A stretch of DNA of 64,000 nucleotides from Butyrivibrio sp. (GCA_015056495.1 SVGC01000002.1:62001-126000), one strand, 5' to 3'. Counted from the first letter of the stretch, positions 26,004-36,590 are shown. The notes: generated by a model from the sequence alone, not told the origin. A program made the numbers and translations.

Positions 26004-28472
26004 ATGACAAAACAAGAGTTTAGGGATTTTTTGAAGGATCGAATAGTATTTCTTGATGGGGCTACCGGTTCTAACCTTTTTAAGGCAGGTATGCCAGCGG
26101 GGGTATGTCCTGAAAAATGGATATTGGAGCATAAAGAGGTGTTATTTGATTTGCAAAAGAGTTATGCAGAGGCTGGAAGTAACATAGTCTATGCACCTAC
26201 TTTTACAGGAAATAGCATTAAACTTGCTGATTACGGTCTGGAAGACAGATTAGAAGAAATAAATACAGAGCTTGTAAAGTTGTCTAAGAGTGCAGTTGGA
26301 AGTAGCGTACTTGTGGCTGGAGATGTAACTATGACAGGTAAACAGCTCAAGCCTGTAGGTGATCTGGACTTTGAAGACCTGATTAATGTATATAAGCAGC
26401 AGATAGAAGTATTGGACAGGGCAGGAGCTGATCTTATTGTCATTGAGACAATGATGAGCCTTCAGGAATGCCGTGCAGCTGTTCTGGCAGCTAATGAGGT
26501 GACATCACTTCCTGTCATGGTCACACTTACTTTTGAATCTGACGGAAGAACTCTATATGGTACTGATGCAGCATCTGCAGCTATCTGCCTTGAGGCACTT
26601 GGTGTAGACGCAATTGGCGCCAATTGTTCTACAGGGCCCGATAAGATGTCTGAAATTATCAAGGCTATGGCAACTGTGACCAACATTCCGATTATAGCCA
26701 AGCCAAATGCAGGACTGCCTTCTGTTGGTGCAGATGGTAGTACTGAATATGATATGGGACCGGAAGAATTTACTACCGGAATCGGTGAGCTCATAAGATC
26801 AGGAGCAAGCATTGTTGGTGGATGTTGCGGTTCAACACCTGATTATATCAGGATGATACATGAAGCTTATGGGAATAAGTGTTTAAAAGATGTTTCTTAT
26901 AATGTTTATAACGATGGTAAGAGAAAAAATGTAAATGCAAGGTATCTTTCATCTGAGAGAAGCCATCTTGTATTTGGCATGGATGATCCTTTTATGATCG
27001 TTGGAGAGCGTATCAATCCTACAGGTAAAAAAGCTCTTCAGGCACAGCTGCGTGAAGACAACCTCGATATGGTCTGCGATTTTGCTACTTCTCAGGAAAA
27101 GGATGGAGCTTCGATCCTTGATATCAACGTTGGCATGAGCGGCATTGATGAACAGGACATGATGCTCAAGGTTCTTGATGAGGTTACAGCTCTTACTCCA
27201 TTGCCTTTGTGCATTGATTCCAGTAATGCAGATGTAATGGAAGCAGCTCTTAGGATATATCCGGGAAGAGCTCTTATCAATTCTATTTCTTTGGAAAAAG
27301 GTAAGGCTGAGAGATTTTTACCTTTGGCAAAAAAGTATGGCGCAATGTTTATTTTGCTGCCTCTTAATCCGGAAGGCCTTCCAAAATCTAATGAAGAGAA
27401 GATCCGCAATATTAAGCAGCTATATGAGCTTGCTAAGAGTTATGGCCTTAGCAAGACTGACATAATAGTAGACGGTCTTTTGGCAACGGTTGGCGCTCAG
27501 AAGGATGCTGCTCTTAGTACTCTTGATACTATAAAGTACTGTTATGAAAATGGTTTTGCTACAATTTGTGGCCTTTCCAATATTTCTTTTGGTCTTCCTG
27601 AAAGAAAATATATAAATACAGCATTTTTGACAATGGCTATTTCTAACGGCCTTACAATGGCTATTGCCAATCCTTCTCAGGAACTGCTTGTAAATAGTGC
27701 TTTTGCATCTGATCTTTTGAGAAACAAGGAATCTGCAGATGTCAGATATATTGAGAGGATGCAGAGATATACAGTTACTGATAAGGACAAAGCTTTCGCT
27801 GCAGCTCCTAATGATAAGGAAAAAGATGTAAAAAATGATATTTTAGATGTTATTTATGCTGATGTACTTTCAGGTAATAAGAGAAATATCGTTAAAGATA
27901 CAAAAGAAGCTGTTGAGAAGGGATTTGATCCTTCTTATATTCTTGGAAATGTGCTTATGCCGGCCATTAATGATGTTGGCGATAAGTATGATAAGGGTAC
28001 TTTTTTCCTGCCTCAGCTGATCTCCGGAGCAGAAGCAATGAAGCTGTCTATTGCGTATCTCGAGCCATTGATGGAATCAGGTGACGGCATTGGTAAGGAT
28101 ATGCCATCAATTGTAATTGCTACAGTTCATGGAGATATTCATGACATTGGTAAAAACCTTGTCGCTTTAATGTTAAAAAATTATGGATTTAATGTAATAG
28201 ACCTTGGCAAAGATGTACCAAAAGAGGATATAATAAAAGCAGCGAAAGAAAATAATGCAAGCATCATTGCTTTGTCAGCTCTTATGACTACAACCATGAA
28301 AGAGATGAAAAATGTAGTTGATCTTGCACATGAAGAAAAGGTTGCCGCCAAGATAATCATTGGAGGCGCTGTTGTTACACAGGATTATGCTGATGAAATA
28401 GGGGCAGATGGTTATTCATCTGATGCAGCTGATGCCGTGAGGGTTGTCAAAAAAATACTTGATATAGAATAA
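26004..28472 (+). CDS. metH: Cobalamin-dependent methionine synthase lacking activation domain
   Basis: An 822-residue enzyme transferring methyl from methyltetrahydrofolate to homocysteine through cobalamin. Domain order: homocysteine/Zn domain (about 1-290; Zn ligands C208, C274, C275), pterin-binding barrel (about 315-570; starts F-M-I-V-G-E-R-I-N-P-T-G), B12 cap (about 600-685), and B12 domain (about 690-822) with D711-x-H713-x-x-G716. E. coli MetH has ~1230 residues; the C-terminal AdoMet activation domain is absent, so reactivation must come from a separate protein. GAGGAAG lies rather far upstream of the ATG. A second ilvB follows after 18 bases, implying co-transcription. Confidence 0.93.
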   Translation: MTKQEFRDFLKDRIVFLDGATGSNLFKAGMPAGVCPEKWILEHKEVLFDLQKSYAEAGSNIVYAPTFTGNSIKLADYGLEDRLEEINTELVKLSKSAVGSSVLVAGDVTMTGKQLKPVGDLDFEDLINVYKQQIEVLDRAGADLIVIETMMSLQECRAAVLAANEVTSLPVMVTLTFESDGRTLYGTDAASAAICLEALGVDAIGANCSTGPDKMSEIIKAMATVTNIPIIAKPNAGLPSVGADGSTEYDMGPEEFTTGIGELIRSGASIVGGCCGSTPDYIRMIHEAYGNKCLKDVSYNVYNDGKRKNVNARYLSSERSHLVFGMDDPFMIVGERINPTGKKALQAQLREDNLDMVCDFATSQEKDGASILDINVGMSGIDEQDMMLKVLDEVTALTPLPLCIDSSNADVMEAALRIYPGRALINSISLEKGKAERFLPLAKKYGAMFILLPLNPEGLPKSNEEKIRNIKQLYELAKSYGLSKTDIIVDGLLATVGAQKDAALSTLDTIKYCYENGFATICGLSNISFGLPERKYINTAFLTMAISNGLTMAIANPSQELLVNSAFASDLLRNKESADVRYIERMQRYTVTDKDKAFAAAPNDKEKDVKNDILDVIYADVLSGNKRNIVKDTKEAVEKGFDPSYILGNVLMPAINDVGDKYDKGTFFLPQLISGAEAMKLSIAYLEPLMESGDGIGKDMPSIVIATVHGDIHDIGKNLVALMLKNYGFNVIDLGKDVPKEDIIKAAKENNASIIALSALMTTTMKEMKNVVDLAHEEKVAAKIIIGGAVVTQDYADEIGADGYSSDAADAVRVVKKILDIE

Positions 28473-28490
28473 CTGGTAGGAGGATATGGT

Positions 28491-30113
28491 ATGAACGGAG
28501 CAGATGCGATTGTAAAATGTCTTTTGGAAGAAAAGACAGAATATGTATATGGTTATCCGGGGGTGGCAATTTGCCCTTTCTATAATAGTCTTAATAAATC
28601 TGATATAAGTAGCATCCTGATAAGAACTGAACAAAATGCAGCCCATGCTGCAAGCGGTTATGCAAGGATCAGTGGCAAGGTGGGTGTATGTGCTGTTACA
28701 TCCGGTCCTGGTGCCACTAATCTTATAACAGGTATTGCTACTGCATATGCAGATTCTATTCCACTTGTATGCATCACAGGTCAGGTCAACAGCGATATGA
28801 TCGGAAGTGATGTTTTCCAGGAAGCTGATATTACAGGTGCGGTTGAGTCATTTGTAAAATACAGTTATCTCATAAGAGATGTAGAAGATATTCCAAGAGT
28901 ATTCAAAGAAGCTTTTTATATTGCCTCAACAGGACGAAAAGGCCCTGTCCTTATTGATATTCCTATTGATATACAGCTTCAGGAGGTTAGTAAATTTAGT
29001 TATCCTGAGAATATCAAAATGAGGACCTATAAGCCGACAGTCAACGGCAACACAGTTCAGATCAGAAAAGTGATCAAAGAAATCGAGAAGAGTAAGAAGC
29101 CTATCATCTGTGTGGGCGGCGGTGTTCATTTAAGTGATGCTGTCAACGAGATCAGAAGCTTTGTTAAGAAATATCAGATCCCTGTAGTTTCAACAATGAT
29201 GGGTATTGGTGTTATGCCTTCTGAAGATCCGCTGTATTTTGGAATGGTTGGTAATAACGGAAGACCATTTGCAAACAGGGCGTTGAATGAATCAGACCTT
29301 CTTTTGATGGTGGGAGCGCGAGTTGCTGACAGAGCGGTGAACAGACCTGATCTTATTACTGAGAACAAGGTCCTTGTACATATCGACGTAGATCCTGCTG
29401 AAATAGGCAAAAATGTCGGACCTACAATTCCACTTGTTGGCGATATCAAGCATATTTTTGATGATATTTTAAAAGAAGCTATTGAATGTGAGCATCAGGA
29501 TTGGCTTTCTCTTCTTAGCAAGTATCGTTCTGAGATGGGAAGAAATTCTCAGCTTGCTGCTGAAGGCAAGGTAAGCCCTAAGGAGTTTATTGAAAGTCTT
29601 TCAAGGATTCTTGATGATGACGCTATTTACGTTGCTGATGTAGGACAGAACCAGATCTGGAGCTGCGAGTATTTCAAGGTAAGAGATGGCAGATTTTTGA
29701 CTTCAGGTGGTATGGGTACTATGGGTTATTCTATTCCTGCAGCTATGGGTGCCAAGATGGCTGCCCCAGACAGACAGGTTATAGCTGTATGTGGTGACGG
29801 CTCTTTCCAGATGTCTTCTATGGAGCTTGCCACAGCAAGACAGCATGGAGTGCCTCTTAAGATCATAATCTTGAAAAATGGATACCTGGGTATGGTAAGA
29901 GAGTATCAGCATTATTCCTACAAGGATAATTACACTATGGTTGAGCTTAAAGGAGATCCTGATCTGTGTCTTTTAGCTCAGGCTTATGATATGAGTTATT
30001 ATCAGATTGCTGATAACGTTGAAATGAGCAAGACTATCATTCAGTTTTTGACTGATAAAAAGTCATCTATCCTTGAAGTAGACGTTGATCCAATGTACTT
30101 AGCAAAATATTAA
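28491..30113 (+). CDS. ilvB: Acetolactate synthase, large subunit (second copy)
   Basis: A 540-residue thiamine-diphosphate enzyme of the acetolactate synthase family. E47 (R-T-E-Q-N-A-A-H-A) is the ThDP-activating glutamate, and the C-terminal G-D-G-S-F motif leads to I-L-K-N-G-Y-L. It differs clearly from the first copy at 3656 and is shorter at both ends. AGGAGG precedes the ATG. Unlike the first copy, it sits 15 bases before an ilvN gene, so it probably has its own regulatory subunit. An anabolic role is likely; a catabolic acetolactate or related ThDP decarboxylase role is possible. Confidence 0.88.
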   Translation: MNGADAIVKCLLEEKTEYVYGYPGVAICPFYNSLNKSDISSILIRTEQNAAHAASGYARISGKVGVCAVTSGPGATNLITGIATAYADSIPLVCITGQVNSDMIGSDVFQEADITGAVESFVKYSYLIRDVEDIPRVFKEAFYIASTGRKGPVLIDIPIDIQLQEVSKFSYPENIKMRTYKPTVNGNTVQIRKVIKEIEKSKKPIICVGGGVHLSDAVNEIRSFVKKYQIPVVSTMMGIGVMPSEDPLYFGMVGNNGRPFANRALNESDLLLMVGARVADRAVNRPDLITENKVLVHIDVDPAEIGKNVGPTIPLVGDIKHIFDDILKEAIECEHQDWLSLLSKYRSEMGRNSQLAAEGKVSPKEFIESLSRILDDDAIYVADVGQNQIWSCEYFKVRDGRFLTSGGMGTMGYSIPAAMGAKMAAPDRQVIAVCGDGSFQMSSMELATARQHGVPLKIIILKNGYLGMVREYQHYSYKDNYTMVELKGDPDLCLLAQAYDMSYYQIADNVEMSKTIIQFLTDKKSSILEVDVDPMYLAKY

Positions 30114-30128
30114 AGGGCAGGTAATCCT

Positions 30129-30626
30129 ATGAAAAGAATATATTCAGTTTTAGTAGAAAACAGAGCCGGTGTTCTTTCTAAAGTGGCTGGCCTTTTTTCA
30201 AGAAGAAATTTTAATATTGATTCACTTGTTGTTGGCGAGACTGCAGATAAAGCAGTATCCTGTATGACTATTGTCAGCAGCGGTGACGAGCGGACGATTG
30301 AACAGATTGAAAAACAGCTTAACAAAAAGCTGGATGTTATAAAGGTTAAGACCTTTAAAGAAAGTACCTCTATAAATAGAGAGCTGATGCTTATCAAGGT
30401 TAAATATAACAGAGAGAACAGAAGAGATATCATGGAAAATTGCGAGATCATGCACGCTCAGATCGTTGATATGTCCAAAAATCTCATGATGATACAGATC
30501 TGTGATACTACAGAGAGAATTGAACTGTTCATTAGCATGCTTAAGAGTGTCAGCATTGTAGAGATTGCTCGTACCGGTACGGTGGCTCTTACAAAATGCA
30601 ATGAAAACGTGACTTCCAGAGGATAA
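30129..30626 (+). CDS. ilvN: Acetolactate synthase, small (regulatory) subunit, first copy
   Basis: A 165-residue ACT-domain protein that confers valine feedback and stimulates the catalytic subunit. The N terminus Y-S-V-L-V-E-N-R-A-G-V-L-S is the ACT ligand-binding segment; a second domain (about 80-165) is the IlvN C-terminal fold. It follows the second ilvB by 15 bases and is probably its partner. A terminator-like inverted repeat comes just after. It is about 40% similar by eye to the next ilvN, so the two are paralogues and not a recent duplication. Confidence 0.92.
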   Translation: MKRIYSVLVENRAGVLSKVAGLFSRRNFNIDSLVVGETADKAVSCMTIVSSGDERTIEQIEKQLNKKLDVIKVKTFKESTSINRELMLIKVKYNRENRRDIMENCEIMHAQIVDMSKNLMMIQICDTTERIELFISMLKSVSIVEIARTGTVALTKCNENVTSRG

Positions 30627-30635
30627 TGGTATAAA

Positions 30636-30671
30636 TTTTCACTTTAGTAGTATAAAAAGTTAAAGTGAAAA
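30636..30671 (+). terminator. Terminator-like inverted repeat after first ilvN
   Basis: TTTTCACTTTA (30636-30646) and TAAAGTGAAAA (30661-30671), perfect 11-base arms, with TTTTTTA five bases later. AT-rich for a terminator, and it lies just upstream of the next promoter, so an operator role is possible. Confidence 0.5.
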
Positions 30672-30682
30672 AGAATTTTTTA

Positions 30683-30711
30683 TTGACTTATCAAAAATCA
30701 GTGTTTATAAT
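30683..30711 (+). promoter_or_regulatory. Promoter of the second ilvN and ilvC
   Basis: TTGACT at 30683-30688 and TATAAT at 30706-30711 with a 17-base spacer, close to consensus. Confidence 0.75.
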
Positions 30712-30721
30712 GTGTTTTAAA

Positions 30722-30762
30722 TCATTAGAAAACGTCGTTTTAACATTTAATGACAGTCATTA
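30722..30762. promoter_or_regulatory. Nested palindromes in the leader of the second ilvN
   Basis: AAAACGtCGTTTT (30729-30741) and TAATGACaGTCATTA (30748-30762) are perfect palindromes. TCATTA (30722-30727) also pairs with TAATGA (30748-30753), so the structures are mutually exclusive. Position after the -10 box fits an operator or an alternative-folding leader. Confidence 0.5.
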
Positions 30763-30815
30763 TGATTTCACACTTTAAACAACTAAAGAATATCGAATTA
30801 CAGAGGGTTTAAAGA

Positions 30816-31319
30816 ATGCAGAAAAAAGTTTTTCAGTTATTAGTTGATAATACTGCGGGGGTATTAAGTAGGATTGCAGGTCTGTTCTCCAGACGTGGTT
30901 ACAATATCGAATCCATTACAGCAGGTGTCACTGCTGATCCAAGATTTACAAGGATCACTATTGTTACAAGTGGTGATGACGAGATCCTTGATCAGATTGA
31001 GAAACAAGTTTCTAAGCTGGTTGATATCAGAGATATTCATGAGCTTGAACCTGAAGAAAGTGTATATAGAGAGCTTGCACTTGTTAAGGTCAGGGCTTCA
31101 GCTGAACAGCGTCAGAGCATCATTTCAGTTGCAGATATCTTTAGAGGCAGCATCATAGATGTGTCTCCAGAAAGTCTTATCATTGAGATCACCGGTAATC
31201 AGTCCAAGATCGATGCATTTTTGAAGCTCCTTGAAGGCTATGAGATCCTTGAACTTGCAAGAACAGGTATTGCAGGTCTTGGCCGAGGCATAGACAAGGT
31301 TCTTTATCTTGATGAGTGA
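30816..31319 (+). CDS. ilvN: Acetolactate synthase, small subunit, second copy
   Basis: A 167-residue IlvN with N-terminal ACT domain (L-L-V-D-N-T-A-G-V-L-S-R-I-A-G-L-F-S-R-R-G-Y-N-I is the conserved face, quoted in part: D-N-T-A-G-V-L) and C-terminal IlvN domain. It looks closer to canonical IlvN than the copy at 30129. It has its own near-consensus promoter and a 105-base leader with palindromes, and precedes ilvC by 109 bases. It may serve the orphan IlvB at 3656, or both large subunits. Confidence 0.93.
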   Translation: MQKKVFQLLVDNTAGVLSRIAGLFSRRGYNIESITAGVTADPRFTRITIVTSGDDEILDQIEKQVSKLVDIRDIHELEPEESVYRELALVKVRASAEQRQSIISVADIFRGSIIDVSPESLIIEITGNQSKIDAFLKLLEGYEILELARTGIAGLGRGIDKVLYLDE

Positions 31320-31325
31320 GATACT

Positions 31326-31388
31326 AAACGAATTTATTGTTACGGCATGCCATATACATGCAGGTCTTGGTAACAAGTTATTTCGTTT
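31326..31388. repeat. Imperfect hairpin between second ilvN and ilvC
   Basis: Three nested arm pairs: AAACGAA (31326-31332) with TTCGTTT (31382-31388), TTGTTAC (31337-31343) with GTAACAA (31370-31376), and CATG with CATG at the tip. No proper T-run follows. The TTGTTAC/GTAACAA arms also occur in the element after ilvC. Confidence 0.55.
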
Positions 31389-31395
31389 TCTATAA

Positions 31396-32457
<1,062 letters not shown>

Positions 32458-32465
32458 TTAAGAAG

Positions 32466-32615
32466 TTGTTACTGTTCGGAGGTAGCAGGAAGCGCCACGC
32501 CGCTGACTGCGTAAGAAAATGATTCAGGGGTGAGCGCATTCCTCGCCGAAGGCGATTTGGAATGAATGCGCGAATTTGTTACTGGAGCGAGCTGTTAGCG
32601 AGTGAACAGTAACAA
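32466..32615. repeat. 150-base structured, G+C-rich palindromic element
   Basis: TTGTTACTGTTC (32466-32477) and GAACAGTAACAA (32604-32615) are perfect 12-base outer arms. TTGTTACTG recurs directly at 32576-32584, giving an alternative hairpin with 32607-32615. Inside are GCGCATTC/AATGCGC and CGCC-gaa-GGCG stems. It is richer in G+C than its surroundings and has no open reading frame. It looks like a mobile palindromic repeat or structured RNA. Confidence 0.65.
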
Positions 32616-32674
32616 GAAGTTTTTAAGAATCCTTAAGTTTCTTGAATTTTATTATCATAATGTTATATTATTGT

Positions 32675-32709
32675 AGAAGGGTGTTTTTGAAGCACCCTTC
32701 TTATTTTTT
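32675..32709 (+). terminator. Terminator downstream of ilvC
   Basis: AGAAGGGTG (32675-32683) pairs with CACCCTTCT (32693-32701), followed by TATTTTTT. Its position rules out longer upstream starts for the next gene. Confidence 0.85.
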
Positions 32710-32740
32710 GTATCAACTAATTTATGGAGTGTTTTTTATT

Positions 32741-35176
32741 ATGAAAAAGTTTGGAAAATATGGGCGTGCATTTGTTCTTGGATTTCTTATGTATGTCTTA
32801 TCTGTTCTTCCTTATCTGATCACAAGGGGACTTCCGTTCTTTCTTTACGGAGATTATAACGTTCAGCAAATCCCGTTTTATATGCTTGCTCACAGAGCCA
32901 TAAGGAATGGTGAATTACTTTGGAACTGGAATGTAGATCTTGGTGGATCTCTTCTTGGCTCTTTTGCATTTTATCTGATGGGAAGTCCGTTCTTCTGGAT
33001 CACAATTCCATTTCCTGAAGAATATATCCCTTATATGATGCCATTTATCATGGCCCTTAAATATGCAACAGCAACAACAACTGCATATATATATCTTAGA
33101 AAACATGTCCAGAGAGATATAAGTGCTCTTACAGGAGCGTTTTTATATGCTTTCTCTGGCTTTAATGCCATAAATATCGTTTTCAATCATTTTACTGATG
33201 CAGTCGCATTCTTCCCATTGTTACTGCATTGCTTTGAAAACCTTATGGATGTTGATCATTACAAGGATCATTACCGCATGGTTTTATCTGGTAAAAGATA
33301 TATATCATATGTACTTATGGTGGCTATCTGTTGTGTGATCAACTATTATTTCTTCTTTGGACAGGTTGTATTTCTGATCATCTATTTCCTTGTGAGATAT
33401 GTTAAAGGCAATCGTCCACAGGTTGTTTTCAGAATGTTTGCCAGAGCTTTGATCGGTGGAATAAATGGTGTTCTTATTGCCGGATTTTTCATTGTTCAGG
33501 CTGTGCTGGCTCTTTCAGGTAATACAAGACTTGATAATTTCCTTAATGGTTATGACACTTTGATATATTCCAGCGAAAAGCTTATTTGGGATATTGTAAA
33601 AAATGCTATCATGATTCCTGATATCATCGGAAAGGGTACTATTTTCTATGTTTCTGATGTAAAAAATGCTTCACTTGGAATTTATATGCCTATGTTTGGT
33701 ATTTCCGGTGTGGTTGCATACTTCCTTCTTAATAAGAAAAAAGCTGATTGGGAAAAGACACTTATCAAGCTGTGCATGATCTTTGCATTTATACCATTTT
33801 TAAATGCAATGTTCTCTATGTTTAATACTAACTATTATGCCAGATGGTTCTATATGCCTCTGTTATTTATGGCTATGATGACCATGCAGGTAGTTGAGAG
33901 AGGCAGAAGTGAGCAGTTAAAGCTTGGAGCCCTTGTTACAACCCTTAGCTTCCTTGCTGTACTTGCAGTAGCATTTATTCCTGCAAAGCAGGAGGATGGC
34001 ACTTTTGCAGCCATATATAAATCAGCTAATCCAAAGTATTTGTGGCCTGCGATCATTTCTACAGCAGTCATGTGCATCATGCTCATCGTGGTGACATTTT
34101 TGTTCAAGAATGGTCAGCATATTGTAAAGCTTCCGTTTAGCAAAACAGGCAAGAGCTTAAAATATAGAATACACAGAGATTATGTAGTGTTTGGCTTTAC
34201 TATGGTCGCTGCAATGATCACTACAACCACGGTTCTTTATAATGGAAGCCGCCTTGTAAGTGATTATGGTAAAGAAAAGTGGGAAGAGCAGATGCTCAAT
34301 ACTTCTCCGGATATTGACCTTAGTGATTTCTGCAGAGGAGAAACAGATTCTACTTCTACCAACTACGATATGGTATGGGGAATTCCTTCTGTACACTGTT
34401 TCTTAAGTACAGTACCTGCAGAGATATTTAATTTCCTTGAAGGTACTTCAGGTCTTACAAGAACTGTTGAGACAACTCTGCCTACAAGCAGGATAGGACT
34501 TCGTGCCCTGATTTCTACAAAATATTATTATGAAAATGCAATAATCAATAAGGAAGGCATTTTTGCTGAGGGAGACGGGCTTCCGGGATATTATCTGGTT
34601 GATAGCCAGAACGGATTCGATATCTACGAAAATTCCAACTTTATTCCTATGGGATTTACTTTTGATTATTACATTACAGAATCTGAGTTTGATACTGTTG
34701 ATAAAAAGAGTGCAGATTTAAATATTGTTAAAGCTATCATTTTAAGTGATGAAGATGCTGAGAAATATGGTCATCTTATGACTGAAATTTCTGCAGCTGA
34801 TATGACTTGTGAAGTAACAGAGCTTGATTTTGCAACTGAATGCTTTAAGAGAAAGGAGACTTCTTGTACTTCTTTTGTTACTTCAACTAATGGATTTACT
34901 GCTACAACAAGTGATCTTGAAAAAGAAAGCCTTGTATTTTTCTCTGTTCCAAATTCTGATGGCTTTACAGCTACAGTAGATGGAGTAGAGACTGAGATCA
35001 TTACAGCTGACTATGGCCTTATGGCTATTGATGTACCAAGTGGAGTGCATGAGATAGTTGTTACATATTCTCCAGCTGGTGCAGGTCTTGGCATGGTATT
35101 ATCTGTTATCGGTTTATTGTGCCTTGTTGTATATTTTTTGGTATGGCACAAAAGAAATAAGGAATACGAGATTTGA
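32741..35176 (+). CDS. YfhO family membrane protein
   Basis: An 811-residue protein with about 12-14 transmembrane helices. These are N-terminal up to about 510, then come a large extracytoplasmic beta-rich region (about 530-780) and a final helix (about 782-802). The early loop (G-D-Y-N-V-Q-Q-I-P-F) holds the conserved acidic residue of the family. In Bacillus, YfhO moves N-acetylglucosamine from undecaprenyl phosphate to lipoteichoic acid, working with the GT2 enzyme CsbB. A CsbB-like GT2 gene lies at 37118, separated by leuC and leuD. The ATG at 32741 follows TGGAG and lies after the terminator. Confidence 0.85.
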   Translation: MKKFGKYGRAFVLGFLMYVLSVLPYLITRGLPFFLYGDYNVQQIPFYMLAHRAIRNGELLWNWNVDLGGSLLGSFAFYLMGSPFFWITIPFPEEYIPYMMPFIMALKYATATTTAYIYLRKHVQRDISALTGAFLYAFSGFNAINIVFNHFTDAVAFFPLLLHCFENLMDVDHYKDHYRMVLSGKRYISYVLMVAICCVINYYFFFGQVVFLIIYFLVRYVKGNRPQVVFRMFARALIGGINGVLIAGFFIVQAVLALSGNTRLDNFLNGYDTLIYSSEKLIWDIVKNAIMIPDIIGKGTIFYVSDVKNASLGIYMPMFGISGVVAYFLLNKKKADWEKTLIKLCMIFAFIPFLNAMFSMFNTNYYARWFYMPLLFMAMMTMQVVERGRSEQLKLGALVTTLSFLAVLAVAFIPAKQEDGTFAAIYKSANPKYLWPAIISTAVMCIMLIVVTFLFKNGQHIVKLPFSKTGKSLKYRIHRDYVVFGFTMVAAMITTTTVLYNGSRLVSDYGKEKWEEQMLNTSPDIDLSDFCRGETDSTSTNYDMVWGIPSVHCFLSTVPAEIFNFLEGTSGLTRTVETTLPTSRIGLRALISTKYYYENAIINKEGIFAEGDGLPGYYLVDSQNGFDIYENSNFIPMGFTFDYYITESEFDTVDKKSADLNIVKAIILSDEDAEKYGHLMTEISAADMTCEVTELDFATECFKRKETSCTSFVTSTNGFTATTSDLEKESLVFFSVPNSDGFTATVDGVETEIITADYGLMAIDVPSGVHEIVVTYSPAGAGLGMVLSVIGLLCLVVYFLVWHKRNKEYEI

Positions 35177-35299
35177 AATAAGTTCCATATGTTAAAATAA
35201 ATCAAGAAAATAGTTATAATTGTTATGTGTTTTTGTTCTGTTCGTTATGTTATATTTACTTATGTTTAATTGATTAAAAATAAGGATGGAGATGTGAAT

Positions 35300-36571
35300 A
35301 TGAGCGGAATGACTATGAGTCAGAAGATTCTGGCTGCCCATGCAGGCCTTGATCATGTTGAGGCCGGACAATTAATTGAGGCTGATCTGGATCTGGTTTT
35401 GGGGAATGATATAACCAGTCCTGTAGCCATAAAAGAAATGGGTAAATTTAACAAGGACGGTGTATTTAACAAAGACAAAATTGCTCTTGTTCCTGACCAC
35501 TTTGTACCTAACAAAGACATCAAGTCAGCAGAAAATTGTAAATGTGTTAGAGAATTTGCAATCAGAAACAAGATCACTAACTATTTTGAAGTAGGACAGA
35601 TGGGTATTGAGCATGCTCTTTTACCTGAAAAAGGCTTAACTGTTGCTGGAGATCTGATCATTGGAGCAGATTCACATACATGTACTTATGGTGCTGTAGG
35701 TGCTTTTTCTACAGGTGTAGGCTCTACAGATATGGCTGCAGGCATGGCTACAGGTAAGGCGTGGTTTAAAGTTCCTTCTGCCATTAAATTTAATCTTATC
35801 GGCAAGCCTTCTAAATGGGTTAGTGGTAAAGATCTTATTTTACATATTATCGGTATGATAGGTGTAGATGGTGCTCTGTATAAATCAATGGAGTTTGTAG
35901 GTGAAGGCGTTCACAATTTATCTATGGATGACAGATTTACTGTTGCCAACATGGCTATCGAGGCAGGTGGCAAAAATGGTATTTTCCCTGTTGATGATAT
36001 TACACTTGCCTATCTTAAGGAACACGCTCCTGGTAAGGAGATCACTGTTTATGAAGCTGATGAGGACGCTGTATATGATGAAGAATATACAATAGACCTT
36101 GGAGAGCTTAAGCCAACTGTTTCATATCCTCACTTACCGGAAAACACTCATACATTTGATGAGATAGATGATATCAAGATCGATCAGGTAGTAATTGGTT
36201 CATGTACTAATGGCCGAATTGATGATCTTAGGATTGCTGCAGAAGTTATCTGCGGAAGACATGTAGCTGAAGGAATGAGATGTATTGTAATTCCTGCTAC
36301 TCAGAAGATATATCTTCAGGCTATGGAAGAAGGCCTTATTAAAGAATTTATTGAAGCAGGTGCTGTTGTATCAACTCCTACATGCGGACCTTGTCTTGGT
36401 GGCTATATGGGAATTCTTGCTTCCGGTGAAAAGTGCGTATCTACTACAAATAGAAACTTTGTAGGACGTATGGGAGCAATCGATTCTGAAATATATCTTG
36501 CTTCACCGGCAGTTGCAGCTGCAAGTGCTGTTACAGGTAAGATTTCACAACCATCTGAACTTGGGTTATAA
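35300..36571 (+). CDS. leuC: 3-isopropylmalate dehydratase, large subunit
   Basis: A 423-residue aconitase-type enzyme converting 2- to 3-isopropylmalate with LeuD. The [4Fe-4S] ligands are C302 (G-S-C-T-N-G), C362 and C365 (T-P-T-C-G-P-C). The ~420-residue form is the archaeal/clostridial one, shorter than E. coli LeuC. The ATG at 35300 has GGAG 8 bases upstream. A weak TATAAT (35215-35220) lies in the preceding gap. leuD follows after 19 bases. Confidence 0.95.
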   Translation: MSGMTMSQKILAAHAGLDHVEAGQLIEADLDLVLGNDITSPVAIKEMGKFNKDGVFNKDKIALVPDHFVPNKDIKSAENCKCVREFAIRNKITNYFEVGQMGIEHALLPEKGLTVAGDLIIGADSHTCTYGAVGAFSTGVGSTDMAAGMATGKAWFKVPSAIKFNLIGKPSKWVSGKDLILHIIGMIGVDGALYKSMEFVGEGVHNLSMDDRFTVANMAIEAGGKNGIFPVDDITLAYLKEHAPGKEITVYEADEDAVYDEEYTIDLGELKPTVSYPHLPENTHTFDEIDDIKIDQVVIGSCTNGRIDDLRIAAEVICGRHVAEGMRCIVIPATQKIYLQAMEEGLIKEFIEAGAVVSTPTCGPCLGGYMGILASGEKCVSTTNRNFVGRMGAIDSEIYLASPAVAAASAVTGKISQPSELGL

Positions 36572-36590
36572 TAAGGAGGATACTTGAACA

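Noticed and set aside
30750..30812. 20-codon frame with Val/Ile/Leu codons as an ilv leader peptide
   Set aside because: No ribosome-binding site precedes it, the branched-chain codons are scattered, and no classical terminator/antiterminator pair follows.
32642..32740. Longer N terminus for the YfhO-like protein
   Set aside because: It would span a terminator hairpin; the ATG at 32741 has a ribosome site and starts the typical basic-then-hydrophobic N terminus.
35177..35299. Promoter TTAAAA-17-TATAAT before leuC
   Set aside because: The -35 match is weak and no other support exists, so it is only mentioned under leuC.
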